Source: Anaerolineae bacterium (GTDB lineage Bacteria; Chloroflexota; Anaerolineae; Aggregatilineales; Aggregatilineaceae). Taken from it: a stretch of DNA of 64,000 nucleotides. Under the pieces are notes generated by a model. It worked only from the letters and a program-made list of their open reading frames with translations, was not told the origin of the DNA and did not search any database. The position numbers were made by a program, and so were the translations under genes. The stretch lies in NCBI GenBank assembly GCA_016930015.1, contig JAFGHR010000063.1, positions 30,635 to 94,634 of the forward strand. The letters run 5' to 3'. Shown here piece after piece: positions 18,706-28,087 of the stretch. Every line of letters begins with the position of its first letter. The stretch's first letter is position 1.

Positions 18706-19983
18706 GTGCGCGTTCAACTCATCAGCACGTCTGATATTGGCGGCGGGGCGGCGATTGCCGCGTACCGTTTGTTCAGGGGACTCCGCCAACACGGTTACCA
18801 AACGTCCATGCTGGTCCAGCACCGGCTGAGTGATGATCCGGATATTCACGGGTTTGTGTTTCCGATGGATACGACAAGCCGGATCAAACGGCGCTGGCGG
18901 CGTAGACAGATCGACCGTGATAGACGCGCGTACCGCTATGATCACCCGGCACCGTTCCGGGCCGTCCACTTCAGCGATGATCGCAGCATCTACGGGGCTG
19001 GCATGGTCCGGCAGGTCGCGCAGGCCGACGTGATCAATTTACATTGGGCTGCCGATTTTATCGACTACACGACGTTTTTCGGCCAGGTACCGTCACACAT
19101 CCCCGTTATCTGGACTCTGCACGACATGAATGCGTTCACAGGCGGCTGTCACTATGCGTTTGGCTGCGAACGTTACCGGGATTCCTGCGGTGCCTGTCCC
19201 CAGCTTGACTCGTCAAAAACAAACGATCTATCGGCGCAGATATGGCATCGCAAGCAGCGCGCATACAGCGCCATTCCTGGCGGGCGGCTGCATATTGTCA
19301 CGCCGAGTTACTGGCTGGCCGGATGCGTGCGTGCCAGTAGTTTGATGCAAAATGTTCCCGTACATGTCATTCCGAACGGCGTAGATACAGCAGTGTTCCA
19401 ACCCCGTGACAAGGCATTTTCGCGCTCGGTGCTGGGAATTCCAGAACAGGCTCGCGTGGTGTTGTTCCTGGCCGATTCGCTGCTCGAAGTGCGCAAAGGT
19501 TTAGCGCTGCTGTTGGATGCGCTCCGGCAGTTAGATGATGTAACCGGCCTGTTTTTGCTGTCATTGGGGCGCGGCACGCCGCAGATACCGTCAGGTCATC
19601 CCCACCTACACCTGGATTATTTGAGCTACAAAAACGAACAACTCTTATCGTTGATTTACAGCGCCGCCGATTTGTTTGTGATTCCAACCTTGCAAGACAA
19701 CCTGCCAAACACTATTATTGAGGCGATGTGCTGCGGAACGGCGGTTGTTGGTTTTGATGTAGGCGGTTTATCGGAAATCATCTTGCCCGGTGAGACTGGG
19801 CAGCTTGTTCCCTCTCAGAACGTAACAGCCCTGGCAGCAGCCATTCGAAATCTGGTGCAGGATGATACTCAGCGCCATGCCATGCAGCACCGCTGTCGAG
19901 AATATGCCGCCGCACGGTTTACGATTGCAGGACAGGTCGAGGCATATGCCGCCTTGTTTCAGCAGCAATTAGAGAGCAACTAG
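18706..19983 (+). CDS. Glycosyltransferase family 4
   Basis: GT-B fold retaining transferase. The N-terminus VRVQLISTSDIGGGAAIAAY is the usual start of this subfamily, followed by WTLHDMNAFTGGCHYAFGC, a cysteine-rich CERYRDSCGACPQL, and the C-terminal donor domain with VIPNGVDTAVFQP, PTLQDNLPNTIIEAMCCGTA (E-x7-E region) and VGFDVGGLSEII. The GTG at 18706 matches the family N-terminus; a GTG at 18682 is an alternative adding 8 residues. It lies 3 nt ahead of the exporter permease gene. Confidence 0.88.
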   Translation: MRVQLISTSDIGGGAAIAAYRLFRGLRQHGYQTSMLVQHRLSDDPDIHGFVFPMDTTSRIKRRWRRRQIDRDRRAYRYDHPAPFRAVHFSDDRSIYGAGMVRQVAQADVINLHWAADFIDYTTFFGQVPSHIPVIWTLHDMNAFTGGCHYAFGCERYRDSCGACPQLDSSKTNDLSAQIWHRKQRAYSAIPGGRLHIVTPSYWLAGCVRASSLMQNVPVHVIPNGVDTAVFQPRDKAFSRSVLGIPEQARVVLFLADSLLEVRKGLALLLDALRQLDDVTGLFLLSLGRGTPQIPSGHPHLHLDYLSYKNEQLLSLIYSAADLFVIPTLQDNLPNTIIEAMCCGTAVVGFDVGGLSEIILPGETGQLVPSQNVTALAAAIRNLVQDDTQRHAMQHRCREYAAARFTIAGQVEAYAALFQQQLESN

Positions 19984-19986
19984 AGA

Positions 19987-20967
19987 GTGAGTGAATGCGA
20001 ATTGGCCGAAACAACAAGTCCAACACAGAGACAAATGGGCATGTATAGACCAGACGCACAACAACCGCAAGACCCAGCCGAACAGTCCAACGCCAAGCCG
20101 CTGTATGTGATCGATTCGCAAAACCGGTGGCTTCAGTTTAACTTCAAAGAGTTGTGGGACTATCGCAACCTGTTGGTGATGTTTACCTGGCGCACGCTAA
20201 GCGTCCGGTACAAACAAACCGTTCTTGGCGCGTTCTGGATCATCATCCAGCCCGTTATCACCATGATCGTGTTCACCATCTTTTTTGGCCAGATCGCAAA
20301 ATTACCCTCGGATGGCATCCCGTATCCTATCTTTAACTTTACGGCATTGGTACCCTGGGGCCTTTTTGCCGGTGGTATGGCATCGGTATCAGGCAGCATA
20401 TTGGGCAATGCGCAGATGATGAAGCGTATTTACTTCCCGCGTCTGGTCATTCCCCTTTCAACGCTGCTGTCAAACCTGGTGGATGTGGTGCTGTCGTTCG
20501 GGGTTCTGCTGGTTATGATTGCCTTTTTTACATTGGGCATGGGTGATTCGCTGCTGAACTCGTTAGGTCAAGAAACATCGACAAGCTTTGGCCCCACCTG
20601 GAATGTGATCTGGCTGCCGTTTTTACTGCTCCAGGCTTTTGTCGCCAGTCTTGGCATCGGGCTGCTGCTGGGTGCGCTCAATGCCCAGTTCCGGGACGTG
20701 CGGCAGATGCTTGGATTCATTGGGCGCGGCTGGATGTTGATAACCCCGATTATCTATCCCACTTCGATGTTGGATGAACCCCTGAGAACCCTATCGCTGG
20801 TCAACCCCATGACCCCGGTCGTCAACGGTTTCCGGTGGGCGCTGTTAGGAGCTGACACCGGGCCCGAACCGATATGGATTCTGTCGGCATTGGTTGCCGC
20901 TGGAATGTTGCTGCTCGGTATGTTATACTTCCGCCGCGTTGAAAACACCCTGATCGATATCATGTAG
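19987..20967 (+). CDS. ABC-2 polysaccharide export permease (Wzm/TagG type)
   Basis: Membrane subunit that moves a lipid-linked glycan across the cytoplasmic membrane. After a ~45-residue polar start come WLQFNFKELWDYRNLLVMFTWRTL, then VRYKQTVLGAFWIIIQPV, the strongest family signature, and five or six membrane helices (e.g. MIVFTIFFGQI, LVDVVLSFGVLLVMIAFFTL). It starts with GTG at 19987; ATGs at 20035 and 20041 are possible. The ATPase gene follows 24 nt downstream. Together they are a Wzm/Wzt pair. Confidence 0.9.
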   Translation: MSECELAETTSPTQRQMGMYRPDAQQPQDPAEQSNAKPLYVIDSQNRWLQFNFKELWDYRNLLVMFTWRTLSVRYKQTVLGAFWIIIQPVITMIVFTIFFGQIAKLPSDGIPYPIFNFTALVPWGLFAGGMASVSGSILGNAQMMKRIYFPRLVIPLSTLLSNLVDVVLSFGVLLVMIAFFTLGMGDSLLNSLGQETSTSFGPTWNVIWLPFLLLQAFVASLGIGLLLGALNAQFRDVRQMLGFIGRGWMLITPIIYPTSMLDEPLRTLSLVNPMTPVVNGFRWALLGADTGPEPIWILSALVAAGMLLLGMLYFRRVENTLIDIM

Positions 20968-20991
20968 CATCATATAGCGGATGATAAATGT

Positions 20992-22275
20992 ATGGCGCAG
21001 TTGGCAATTCGCGTCGAAGGTATTGGCAAAAAATACCGTATCGGCGTATTCCAAGACACTCAGCGTGATATGGCAAAATCGCTGGCAAACACGTTTGTCG
21101 AACCGGCCAGACGTGCAGCAAATATCCTCCGTGGTCGCGAAGAGGGTGCCACAGGACTCAGTGAAATCTTCTGGGCACTGCAAGATATCTCCTTTGAAGT
21201 TGATTTTGGTGAAGCTGTCGGCATCATTGGCCGGAATGGTGCGGGTAAAAGCACGCTGCTTAAAATCCTTTCACGTATCACCAAACCGACGACGGGACGC
21301 GTTGAACTGTATAAACAATTTTCATCGCTTCTCGAAGTGGGAACCGGCTTTCATCCCGAACTCACCGGGCGCGAGAATGTATTCCTCAACGGGGCGATTC
21401 TGGGGATGTCACGCGCAGAGGTTATGAGGAAATATGACGAGATTGTTGATTTTTCTGGCGTCGAAGAATTTATCGATACGCCGATCAAACATTACTCCAG
21501 CGGTATGCGTGTCCGCCTCGGTTTTGCCGTCGCCGCACACATGGAGCCGGAAATCCTGATGGTTGACGAAGTGCTGGCCGTCGGTGATGTCGAGTTCCAG
21601 CGTAAATGTCTTGGCAAGATGAGTGATGTAACTAGCGAAGGCCGCACCGTGTTGTTTGTGAGCCATAATATGGCCACCATCTCGTCGTTGTGTCCGCGCT
21701 GTATCTTGCTTAACGCTGGACAGATAGAAATGGACGGCAGCACCGATGAAGTTATCGCGCAATACCTGGGTGGCGCTGCTGCCGGTGGTGGTGAAGTGTC
21801 GTGGGCTGAAGGTTATGCCGATCCAGAAATCGATGAAATTAAAATAAACCGTATTCGCCTGTCTAACAGTACTGGTCAATCGACCGATTTGCTTGATGTG
21901 CGGCACCCGTTTACCGCTGAAATTGATTATGAACTGTTACAATCGCTGGTCAGTTTTCGGGTGTCGATCCACATCGCGAATTCTGAAGGCGTTGTCATCA
22001 TACACAGCCATGATGTTGACAATCCTGACCTGGCTGGTATGCGACAACCAGGCCATTATACTTCCTCCTGTACTATTCCGGGCAATCTCCTCAGTCCGGG
22101 CCGCTACTTCCTCAGCGTGACGTCCGACATCCAACACGTCAAAGTTCTGACACAACAACACAATATTCTCTCATTCCACATCAGTGATACGGGCGCCTTT
22201 GGTTCAGATGTTGGGGGACGGCGGTTAGGCGTTATCCGGCCAGTTCTGGACTGGACCCAAACACACGAAAGCTGA
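20992..22275 (+). CDS. ABC polysaccharide export ATPase with Wzt-type C-terminal glycan-binding domain
   Basis: Energises export of the glycan made by this island. Residues ~5-255 are the nucleotide-binding domain: Walker A GRNGAGKST (80-88), Q-loop/ELTGRENVFLNG, signature YSSGMRVRLG, Walker B EILMVDEVLAVGD and switch SHNM. Residues ~270-420 form a beta-sandwich like the Wzt C-terminal domain (IKINRIRLSNSTGQSTDLL, IANSEGVVIIHSHDVDN), which in E. coli O8/O9a recognises the modified non-reducing end of the chain. A transporter with this domain suggests that a terminal cap, such as methyl or sulfate, signals export. Confidence 0.9.
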   Translation: MAQLAIRVEGIGKKYRIGVFQDTQRDMAKSLANTFVEPARRAANILRGREEGATGLSEIFWALQDISFEVDFGEAVGIIGRNGAGKSTLLKILSRITKPTTGRVELYKQFSSLLEVGTGFHPELTGRENVFLNGAILGMSRAEVMRKYDEIVDFSGVEEFIDTPIKHYSSGMRVRLGFAVAAHMEPEILMVDEVLAVGDVEFQRKCLGKMSDVTSEGRTVLFVSHNMATISSLCPRCILLNAGQIEMDGSTDEVIAQYLGGAAAGGGEVSWAEGYADPEIDEIKINRIRLSNSTGQSTDLLDVRHPFTAEIDYELLQSLVSFRVSIHIANSEGVVIIHSHDVDNPDLAGMRQPGHYTSSCTIPGNLLSPGRYFLSVTSDIQHVKVLTQQHNILSFHISDTGAFGSDVGGRRLGVIRPVLDWTQTHES

Positions 22276-22282
22276 TCTGCTT

Positions 22283-23125
22283 ATGAATATACTACGCAAG
22301 TTTATACCGGTAGGCGTTCGCCACCGGGCAAAACAGTTGTGGTTATCAGAGACACCGCATAGTTGCTCGATGACCAATGTGTATCACTGTTGTGTTCAAA
22401 AAACCGGGAGCCGGTGGCTGCTGAAAATTTTTGCCGATGAGCGATTTAAGCAGTATTCAGGTCTTGAGCCGTACACCTACGAGGTGCCAGGACAGCCGGA
22501 TTCACGCCCCTTAAATAAGCGTTTCCTGGACGAGCCATTTCCCCAAAAAACATTCGCGACCCCGCTGTACATGAGCTATGACAGCTTCAAGTCAATCCCT
22601 AAACCGGAACGTTACCGGGCGTTTTTCATCATGCGTGATCCGCGTGACATTGTGGTGTCGTGGTATTTTTCGGTTCGCTACTCCCACGGTGCCAATCCGC
22701 GTATCGCCCAAATGAGAAAAGACCTTGAGAATATGTCAGAGAAAGAGGGTTTGGTATATGCTGTCAACTATCTTGAACGGGATCAATTATTTAGCTCATT
22801 GGACTCCTGGATTGCCGCACCTCGTGAAGACTCTAATATCATGTTAGTGAAGTTTGAAGATGTTACAGGCTCGACAAGCCAACATGTGTTTAACAATCTT
22901 CTCACACATTGCGATATCCACATCCCAGATCAAACACTGAGCACAATTCTCGAAGATTATTCGTTTGAACGTTTGAGTGGGCGAAAACAGGGTCAGGAAG
23001 ACTCCAGCCATCATTACCGTAAAGGCGTGGCGGGAGATTGGCGCAACCATTTTGACAATGCGTTGCTGGCTCAGTTCGATGAGATAACCGGCGACCTGGC
23101 GCAGCGACTGGGTTATAGTCGATAA
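22283..23125 (+). CDS. PAPS-dependent sulfotransferase
   Basis: Transfers sulfate from PAPS to, probably, a sugar hydroxyl. The 5'-phosphosulfate loop is VQKTGSRWLLKIF (38-50), the 3'-phosphate site is FFIMRDPRDIVVSWYFSVRY, and the C-terminal RKQGQEDSSHHYRKGVAGDW carries the RKGxxGDW signature that binds the PAPS adenosine end. At 280 residues it is complete. It starts 7 nt after the exporter ATPase gene, so sulfation and export genes are linked. No clear ribosome site is seen. Confidence 0.9.
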   Translation: MNILRKFIPVGVRHRAKQLWLSETPHSCSMTNVYHCCVQKTGSRWLLKIFADERFKQYSGLEPYTYEVPGQPDSRPLNKRFLDEPFPQKTFATPLYMSYDSFKSIPKPERYRAFFIMRDPRDIVVSWYFSVRYSHGANPRIAQMRKDLENMSEKEGLVYAVNYLERDQLFSSLDSWIAAPREDSNIMLVKFEDVTGSTSQHVFNNLLTHCDIHIPDQTLSTILEDYSFERLSGRKQGQEDSSHHYRKGVAGDWRNHFDNALLAQFDEITGDLAQRLGYSR

Positions 23126-23140
23126 CAATTGAGCAAAATC

Positions 23141-24091
23141 ATGGCGAAGAAAAACCAGTCTTCTTGGATAAAACATACGATCAAGATGTTGATAAAAGCG
23201 CCTTTCCTTACACCGGACACACCCCAATCCGCGCAGCCTTCACCGAGTGAGGAGCGTTTGGCGCGTCTTCAGCGCTTTATGGATAACGGGCATATCCCCT
23301 GGAGCGATGGTTATGTTTTTTACAAGCGCGACTTCATCCAGCGAACACTCGACTCACCTGACGTACTGGCAGCTTTCGCGGAAGGTAATAAACTGCCATC
23401 CGGGTTTGGTTGGCGCATTGACGAACGTGCAGTTGAATATCCCTGGGTATTCTCCCGGCTCAGTTCCCGCGGCACACGACTGTTGGATGCCGGATCAACG
23501 CTTAACCAGGAATCGTTTATCAACCGCCTGAAATCGCAACAAAAAGACATTACCATATTGACCCTTGCACCCGAAGGGAAAGCCTTCTGGAAACAGGCGG
23601 TATCGTATCACTACGGTGACCTGCGTGAACTTCCGTTTCGGGATAGCTGGTTTGATGAGATTGTATGCATCTCTACGCTTGAACATGTCGGGATGGATAA
23701 TGTCAACTATGGGGCAGAGTCATCCGGCGAATTGGGTAAAACCGATTATCTGATTGCTGCCAGAGAATTGTGGCGTGTGCTCACGCCGGGCGGTCAACTG
23801 CTGATCTCCGTTCCTTATGGAAAATACACACACGTATACTGGAACGGGGCAGTGTTTATGCAGCAGTTTGATGGACAACATCTTAATACGCTGCTGAGCT
23901 GCTTTGCGAATGCGGCTGTCGAAGTCACGTTTTTCCGTTATGAACCTGAGGGATGGTGTGTCAGCACACAAGAGGTTTGCGCTGATGCAGCGTATTTTAA
24001 CACTCACGAACGCGACACCTTCGATAATGATTATGCTGCGGCTGCTCGTGCGGTAGCGTGCATGCGCATTTCCAAACCAAACGCACCCTGA
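23141..24091 (+). CDS. Class I SAM-dependent methyltransferase
   Basis: Rossmann-fold methyltransferase. SAM site GTRLLDAGSTLNQESFINRL is a variant of the usual GxGxG (here DAGS); then LRELPFRDSWFDEIVCISTLEHVGMDN and ELWRVLTPGGQLLISVPYGK, typical motifs II-III. Residues 1-40 are basic and hydrophobic. I choose the ATG at 23141; a TTG at 23129 would add four residues. 316 residues. Substrate unknown; by context a sugar or glycolipid. Confidence 0.8.
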   Translation: MAKKNQSSWIKHTIKMLIKAPFLTPDTPQSAQPSPSEERLARLQRFMDNGHIPWSDGYVFYKRDFIQRTLDSPDVLAAFAEGNKLPSGFGWRIDERAVEYPWVFSRLSSRGTRLLDAGSTLNQESFINRLKSQQKDITILTLAPEGKAFWKQAVSYHYGDLRELPFRDSWFDEIVCISTLEHVGMDNVNYGAESSGELGKTDYLIAARELWRVLTPGGQLLISVPYGKYTHVYWNGAVFMQQFDGQHLNTLLSCFANAAVEVTFFRYEPEGWCVSTQEVCADAAYFNTHERDTFDNDYAAAARAVACMRISKPNAP

Positions 24092-24164
24092 GCATCTGCT
24101 TCATAGTTGTTCCGACTGGTAAGCGGCACACACCAATCATCCAGGCGGTAAATAGCTGCTGAAA

Positions 24165-25301
24165 ATGAACATCACAGTTGATCCTATCATCTACCAAAAG
24201 CGAGCCAGCGGCGGTGTTGCGCGTCTGTTCAGCGAGACATTTCCGCGCATGTGCGATCAGGATCGGTCGGTCCGAATCGTGTTTGAGCTGGATGAACGCC
24301 GTGGTTCGCTCCAACAGCCGCTGCCACAGCATACACAGATCCGTGTTTGGCATGTTTCCCCGCCAGCGCCTGCGTTAGCCAGCAGGTGGCGCCCGTATCG
24401 CTTCTGGAAACGGGTTGATACTCTGAAAGATGCCGCTGTGAGACGGCGCGACGAGTACCGCAGCCGGGGGAAAATTTGGCACTCCACCTATTTCACCCTC
24501 CGGGAAAACTGGGGAGGCAAACAAGTAGTGACAGTATATGATATGGTCTATCACGTGTTCCCAGAATTATTTTCCGAACCGAAACACGAAAAAACCCGAA
24601 TCACGCACTGTCACTGCATCGAAAGCGCCGATGCTGTTATCTGTATATCCGACTCAACTCGCCAGGACGTGGCACGTTTTTGTGATGTAAAAACGGGAAA
24701 TCTACACGTGATACCCCTTGGCTTAAGCCATCATTTCAGACAGCTTAATGACATCACACGATGTTCTAAAACGGGTGAACGGCCATTTTTGCTGTATGTC
24801 GGTGGGCGCGGTCCGCACAAAAACGTCGAAGGACTGTTTCGAGCATACAGCCGCTGGCACCGTCACCAGGAAATTAGCCTGGTTGTCGTAGGGCGCCCGT
24901 GGCAGCCGCGAGAAGAACAGCTTATTGCGGACTTGCAGCTCACCGGGCATGTTAAACTGTTATCCAGTGTAGATGATGAGCGGTTATGCCGCCTGTATAA
25001 CCAAGCGGCGGCGTTTGTCTACCCGTCTCTCTACGAAGGGTTCGGCATACCGCTGCTGGAAGCGATGGCGTGCGGCTGCCCGGTTGTTGCCTCTCGCATT
25101 CCGACTTCAGTGGAAATAACGAGCGATATCCCGTTCTACTTTGAGTTGGACGACAGCGAGAGCATGATCGCGGCTTTTGATCTGGCGTTATCCGAGGGCC
25201 GCAAGCCGGAACGGGTCAAGGCCGGGTTTGCTCTCACACAACACTATTCGTGGGATAAAACCGCCGAACAGACCCTGGAAGTTTACCGCTCTCTGGTGTG
25301 A
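24165..25301 (+). CDS. Glycosyltransferase family 4
   Basis: GT-B transferase with N-terminal NITVDPIIYQKRASGGVARL (GG loop), the middle segment WHSTYFTLRENWGGKQVVTV..DMVYHVFPELF, and the donor domain FLLYVGGRGPHKNVEGLFRA, YPSLYEGFGIPLLEAMACG and CPVVASRIPTSVEI. This is the pattern of mannosyltransferase-like GT4 enzymes. 378 residues, 73 nt after the methyltransferase gene; weak ribosome site. Confidence 0.88.
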   Translation: MNITVDPIIYQKRASGGVARLFSETFPRMCDQDRSVRIVFELDERRGSLQQPLPQHTQIRVWHVSPPAPALASRWRPYRFWKRVDTLKDAAVRRRDEYRSRGKIWHSTYFTLRENWGGKQVVTVYDMVYHVFPELFSEPKHEKTRITHCHCIESADAVICISDSTRQDVARFCDVKTGNLHVIPLGLSHHFRQLNDITRCSKTGERPFLLYVGGRGPHKNVEGLFRAYSRWHRHQEISLVVVGRPWQPREEQLIADLQLTGHVKLLSSVDDERLCRLYNQAAAFVYPSLYEGFGIPLLEAMACGCPVVASRIPTSVEITSDIPFYFELDDSESMIAAFDLALSEGRKPERVKAGFALTQHYSWDKTAEQTLEVYRSLV

Positions 25302-25341
25302 GCAGCGCTTTAACAGTCAACTTTGAGGAAACTGTGTCAGC

Positions 25342-26244
25342 ATGGAAAAAACACCCCGTGTGAGCGTCATCATGATCGACGGCTCGTTCCGTGAGAGCTT
25401 TCACGCGATTGATTTTTTCTGTAATCAGACTCTCCGGCCAGACGAGTATGAATTGATCTGGGTGGAATATACCGATGCGGTTTCGCCTGAATTACAGGCA
25501 CAGATCGATAAGTACACTCATGCGCGTATCATCATGCTGGGGCGTTCGGGACTTTACCACTCATCGTATTGTTTCAACGCGGGGATAATGGCAGCACGCG
25601 CCGATCTGGTGGTGATTCCGGATGCGGACGTGGTTGTTGAACCTGATTTCCTCGAGTCGGTCTGGCACGAGCATCAAGCGCTCGATAAACTCGCCATGTA
25701 CATTCACCGCTTAGATGAACCCGAAGCCGCACATAAAACACCCGCCAACCTGGGACATCTCAAAAATGTTTGCGAAATCCGGTCGCCGGGCAACTTTGGC
25801 GGGTGCCTGACCGTCAGGAAAAAATGGCTGCTGGTTATTAATGGTTATGAGCAGCACCCGGTTTTTGCCAGTGGTTTTCACGGCAACGGATTCGATATCA
25901 ACATGCGATTCAGAAGCTTGGGCCTGTACATCCTGTGGCACCCCACGCTGAGATTGTACCATCCCTGGCACCCGTTCACGGCTTCAACCAGCGCAAAAAC
26001 GCTGGCAAAGAAGCAGAATGCCGTATCGCGTTACCGCACGCACCACTTGTTGACCGATGCCTTCGAGGGCATCGATCCGGCACGTAATACCCCGCTGCCA
26101 GAGGATTTGGCGGAACGGCTGGAACGGATCGACGAACAGCAAACTGGCGAACAAGTTCACACCAAGCCTGTTCGGGCAGAATCGCGGGTCAGACGCCTGA
26201 GCAGGAAGATCAAGGGAACGCGTAGAAATGATATTCGAGGGTAA
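25342..26244 (+). CDS. GT2-like glycosyltransferase with galactosyltransferase-type C-terminal segment
   Basis: GT-A fold: VSVIMIDGSFRESFHAIDFF start, YCFNAGIMAARADLVVIPDA with metal motif DADV, and a downstream FGGCLTVRKKWLLVINGYEQ...GFHGNGFDINMRF block resembling the glyco_transf_7C region that selects acceptor and tests for a whole chain end. A short, highly basic C-terminus (SRVRRLSRKIKGTRR) suggests membrane contact. GAGGAAAC precedes the ATG. 300 residues. Confidence 0.75.
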   Translation: MEKTPRVSVIMIDGSFRESFHAIDFFCNQTLRPDEYELIWVEYTDAVSPELQAQIDKYTHARIIMLGRSGLYHSSYCFNAGIMAARADLVVIPDADVVVEPDFLESVWHEHQALDKLAMYIHRLDEPEAAHKTPANLGHLKNVCEIRSPGNFGGCLTVRKKWLLVINGYEQHPVFASGFHGNGFDINMRFRSLGLYILWHPTLRLYHPWHPFTASTSAKTLAKKQNAVSRYRTHHLLTDAFEGIDPARNTPLPEDLAERLERIDEQQTGEQVHTKPVRAESRVRRLSRKIKGTRRNDIRG

Positions 26245-26278
26245 AAACGGCGTTCGGCATTTGGCGAATTAACCGGTA

Positions 26279-26308
26279 TTGACAGCTTTGCGCATATAAG
26301 TTTGTATT
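26279..26308 (+). promoter_or_regulatory. Possible internal promoter
   Basis: TTGACA (26279-26284), a perfect -35, is followed after 18 nt by TGTATT (26303-26308). It lies in the 143-bp gap that divides the glycan island, ahead of the gene at 26388, the largest gap inside the island. The -10 is only moderate. Confidence 0.4.
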
Positions 26309-26387
26309 GTGTCACGCGTATTATTGGTTTTAACGTTGATGACGCCGATCGTTAACAGCACAACCGCCAGCTAGGAGTCGCTCTGCG

Positions 26388-28070
26388 ATGGATGTATACC
26401 TGATCAACTTTGCTACTGACGAGCGCGACCAGGGTTTCAAGAATCTGAAGCCGCACCAGGACAAGCAAAATGCCACAGCGCAACAAGTGGGCATTCAGAA
26501 TATCGTATCCTGGAGCCGCCAGCAGCTTAAGCAAACCGATTTTTACCAGGAGCATCGTTATCTTCTGGATCAGCGCCGCGCAGGGGGACACGGCGTGTGG
26601 AAACCGTACATCATGCTGGAGCTGTTCCAGCAAATCAACGACGGCGATATTGTTTTTTACCTGGACACCGATATCAAATTTGTGGCTGAGCCACAGCCGT
26701 TATTTGACCTGTGTGTGCAAAACCAGGGATTTTTCTTCGTGGAACTGCGCGACGACAATCGTCGAAACCGGTTATGGGTCAAGCGTGACAGCTTCCATTT
26801 CATGGGACTGGATGAACCCCTGTACCATGATGGTCCACATACTGCCAGCGGACTGCAAATTTACCAGAAAAACCTGGAAACTGTCGCGTTTGTCGAAGAA
26901 CTGCTCCATTATTCCGTACAACGGCGTGTGATCGGGTTGGACCCCAGTGGGTGCGGCAAGCCCGAACTTGATGGATACATCGATCACCGCACTGATCAGG
27001 CTGTTCTATCATTGTTACGCCTGAAACACGGTATTGAGGGTTTCCGGTGGCCGACCGAATGGGGTAATCATTATAAACTGCCCGAATACCGGGTCGAAGG
27101 TGAGTTCCTGGCTACCGAAAACTATGCCGACCAGCCCTATGAAAACTCACCCTACGGCACACTGTTGTCGAGTACGTGGCATTTTGACGATGACACAACC
27201 TTGCAGGCGGCCAACCAGAGTATTGACATACTGGCGCCCATTCAAAAACAGCCGGATCGCCGTCCTATTCTGCCACACTTGAATAGGCTAAAACATCGTG
27301 TCAAGGTGCTGCTGGGGCTGCCGCTGGACAAAAGTATCACACACCCGGAGCGTAACGTGCCGCAACAACCAGACGCACTACCAGCGATGACAGCCTCAGT
27401 TGGCGTTGGTGATCAGGATGTGATCCGCGCCTTCGATGCCGATCCCGATAACCCCTACCTGGTTAGTTTTCCGCGCACCGGCAGCCATTGGCTGCGCATG
27501 TTAATCGAACTGTATTTCGAGCGTCCGACCCTGAAACGCGCGTTTTATTATCCTGACAGGCATGATTATTTACTGCTGCACACGCATGATCTCGAACTGG
27601 ACGTCCAGCGCCGCAACGTGATCTACCTGTACCGTGACCCGGTCGAAACGGTTTATTCGCAGCTTCAATATCATCACGAAAACCCCAACGATACCGGACG
27701 GATCACACATTGGGCCGATCTCTACGGGCGTCACCTGGATAAGTGGCTGCGCACCGAAACATGCACCACGCACAAAACAATCGTGACCTACGAAGGGCTG
27801 CGCCGCGACTTGCCATTTGAGTATGCGAAGATCACGGCTCACTTCGATACGGCTTTCGATTACGAACGTTTCGACAACGTTGCGCAGCGGGTGACCAAAG
27901 AAGAGGTCAAGCGCAAAACACCCCACGACGAACAGGTGATGCAGCTTGGCACCGCGTACCAGACCACGCGGGACGAGTTCACAGCCGCACATGCCGACCT
28001 GGTTTGGGATGTGGTACTGAACAATCGCCCGCATTTGCGCGACATCTTTGACGACATATCCGGCGCATAG
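26388..28070 (+). CDS. Glycosyltransferase-sulfotransferase fusion
   Basis: A two-domain enzyme. Residues 1-~270 are a GT-A-like domain with GDIVFYLDTDIKFVAE (DTD metal motif at 93-95) and DQRRAGGHGVWKPYIMLELF, resembling bacterial GT8/GT32-like 'capsular' transferases. After a linker (~275-345) residues ~346-560 form a sulfotransferase: 5'-phosphosulfate loop LVSFPRTGSHWLRMLIELYF (358-377) and 3'-phosphate site NVIYLYRDPVETVYSQ (410-425). The RKGxxGDW end motif is not obvious. One chain may both add a sugar and sulfate it. AGGAG lies 11 nt before the ATG. Confidence 0.8.
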   Translation: MDVYLINFATDERDQGFKNLKPHQDKQNATAQQVGIQNIVSWSRQQLKQTDFYQEHRYLLDQRRAGGHGVWKPYIMLELFQQINDGDIVFYLDTDIKFVAEPQPLFDLCVQNQGFFFVELRDDNRRNRLWVKRDSFHFMGLDEPLYHDGPHTASGLQIYQKNLETVAFVEELLHYSVQRRVIGLDPSGCGKPELDGYIDHRTDQAVLSLLRLKHGIEGFRWPTEWGNHYKLPEYRVEGEFLATENYADQPYENSPYGTLLSSTWHFDDDTTLQAANQSIDILAPIQKQPDRRPILPHLNRLKHRVKVLLGLPLDKSITHPERNVPQQPDALPAMTASVGVGDQDVIRAFDADPDNPYLVSFPRTGSHWLRMLIELYFERPTLKRAFYYPDRHDYLLLHTHDLELDVQRRNVIYLYRDPVETVYSQLQYHHENPNDTGRITHWADLYGRHLDKWLRTETCTTHKTIVTYEGLRRDLPFEYAKITAHFDTAFDYERFDNVAQRVTKEEVKRKTPHDEQVMQLGTAYQTTRDEFTAAHADLVWDVVLNNRPHLRDIFDDISGA

Positions 28071-28087
28071 AAGGGCAGTTTTTTACA

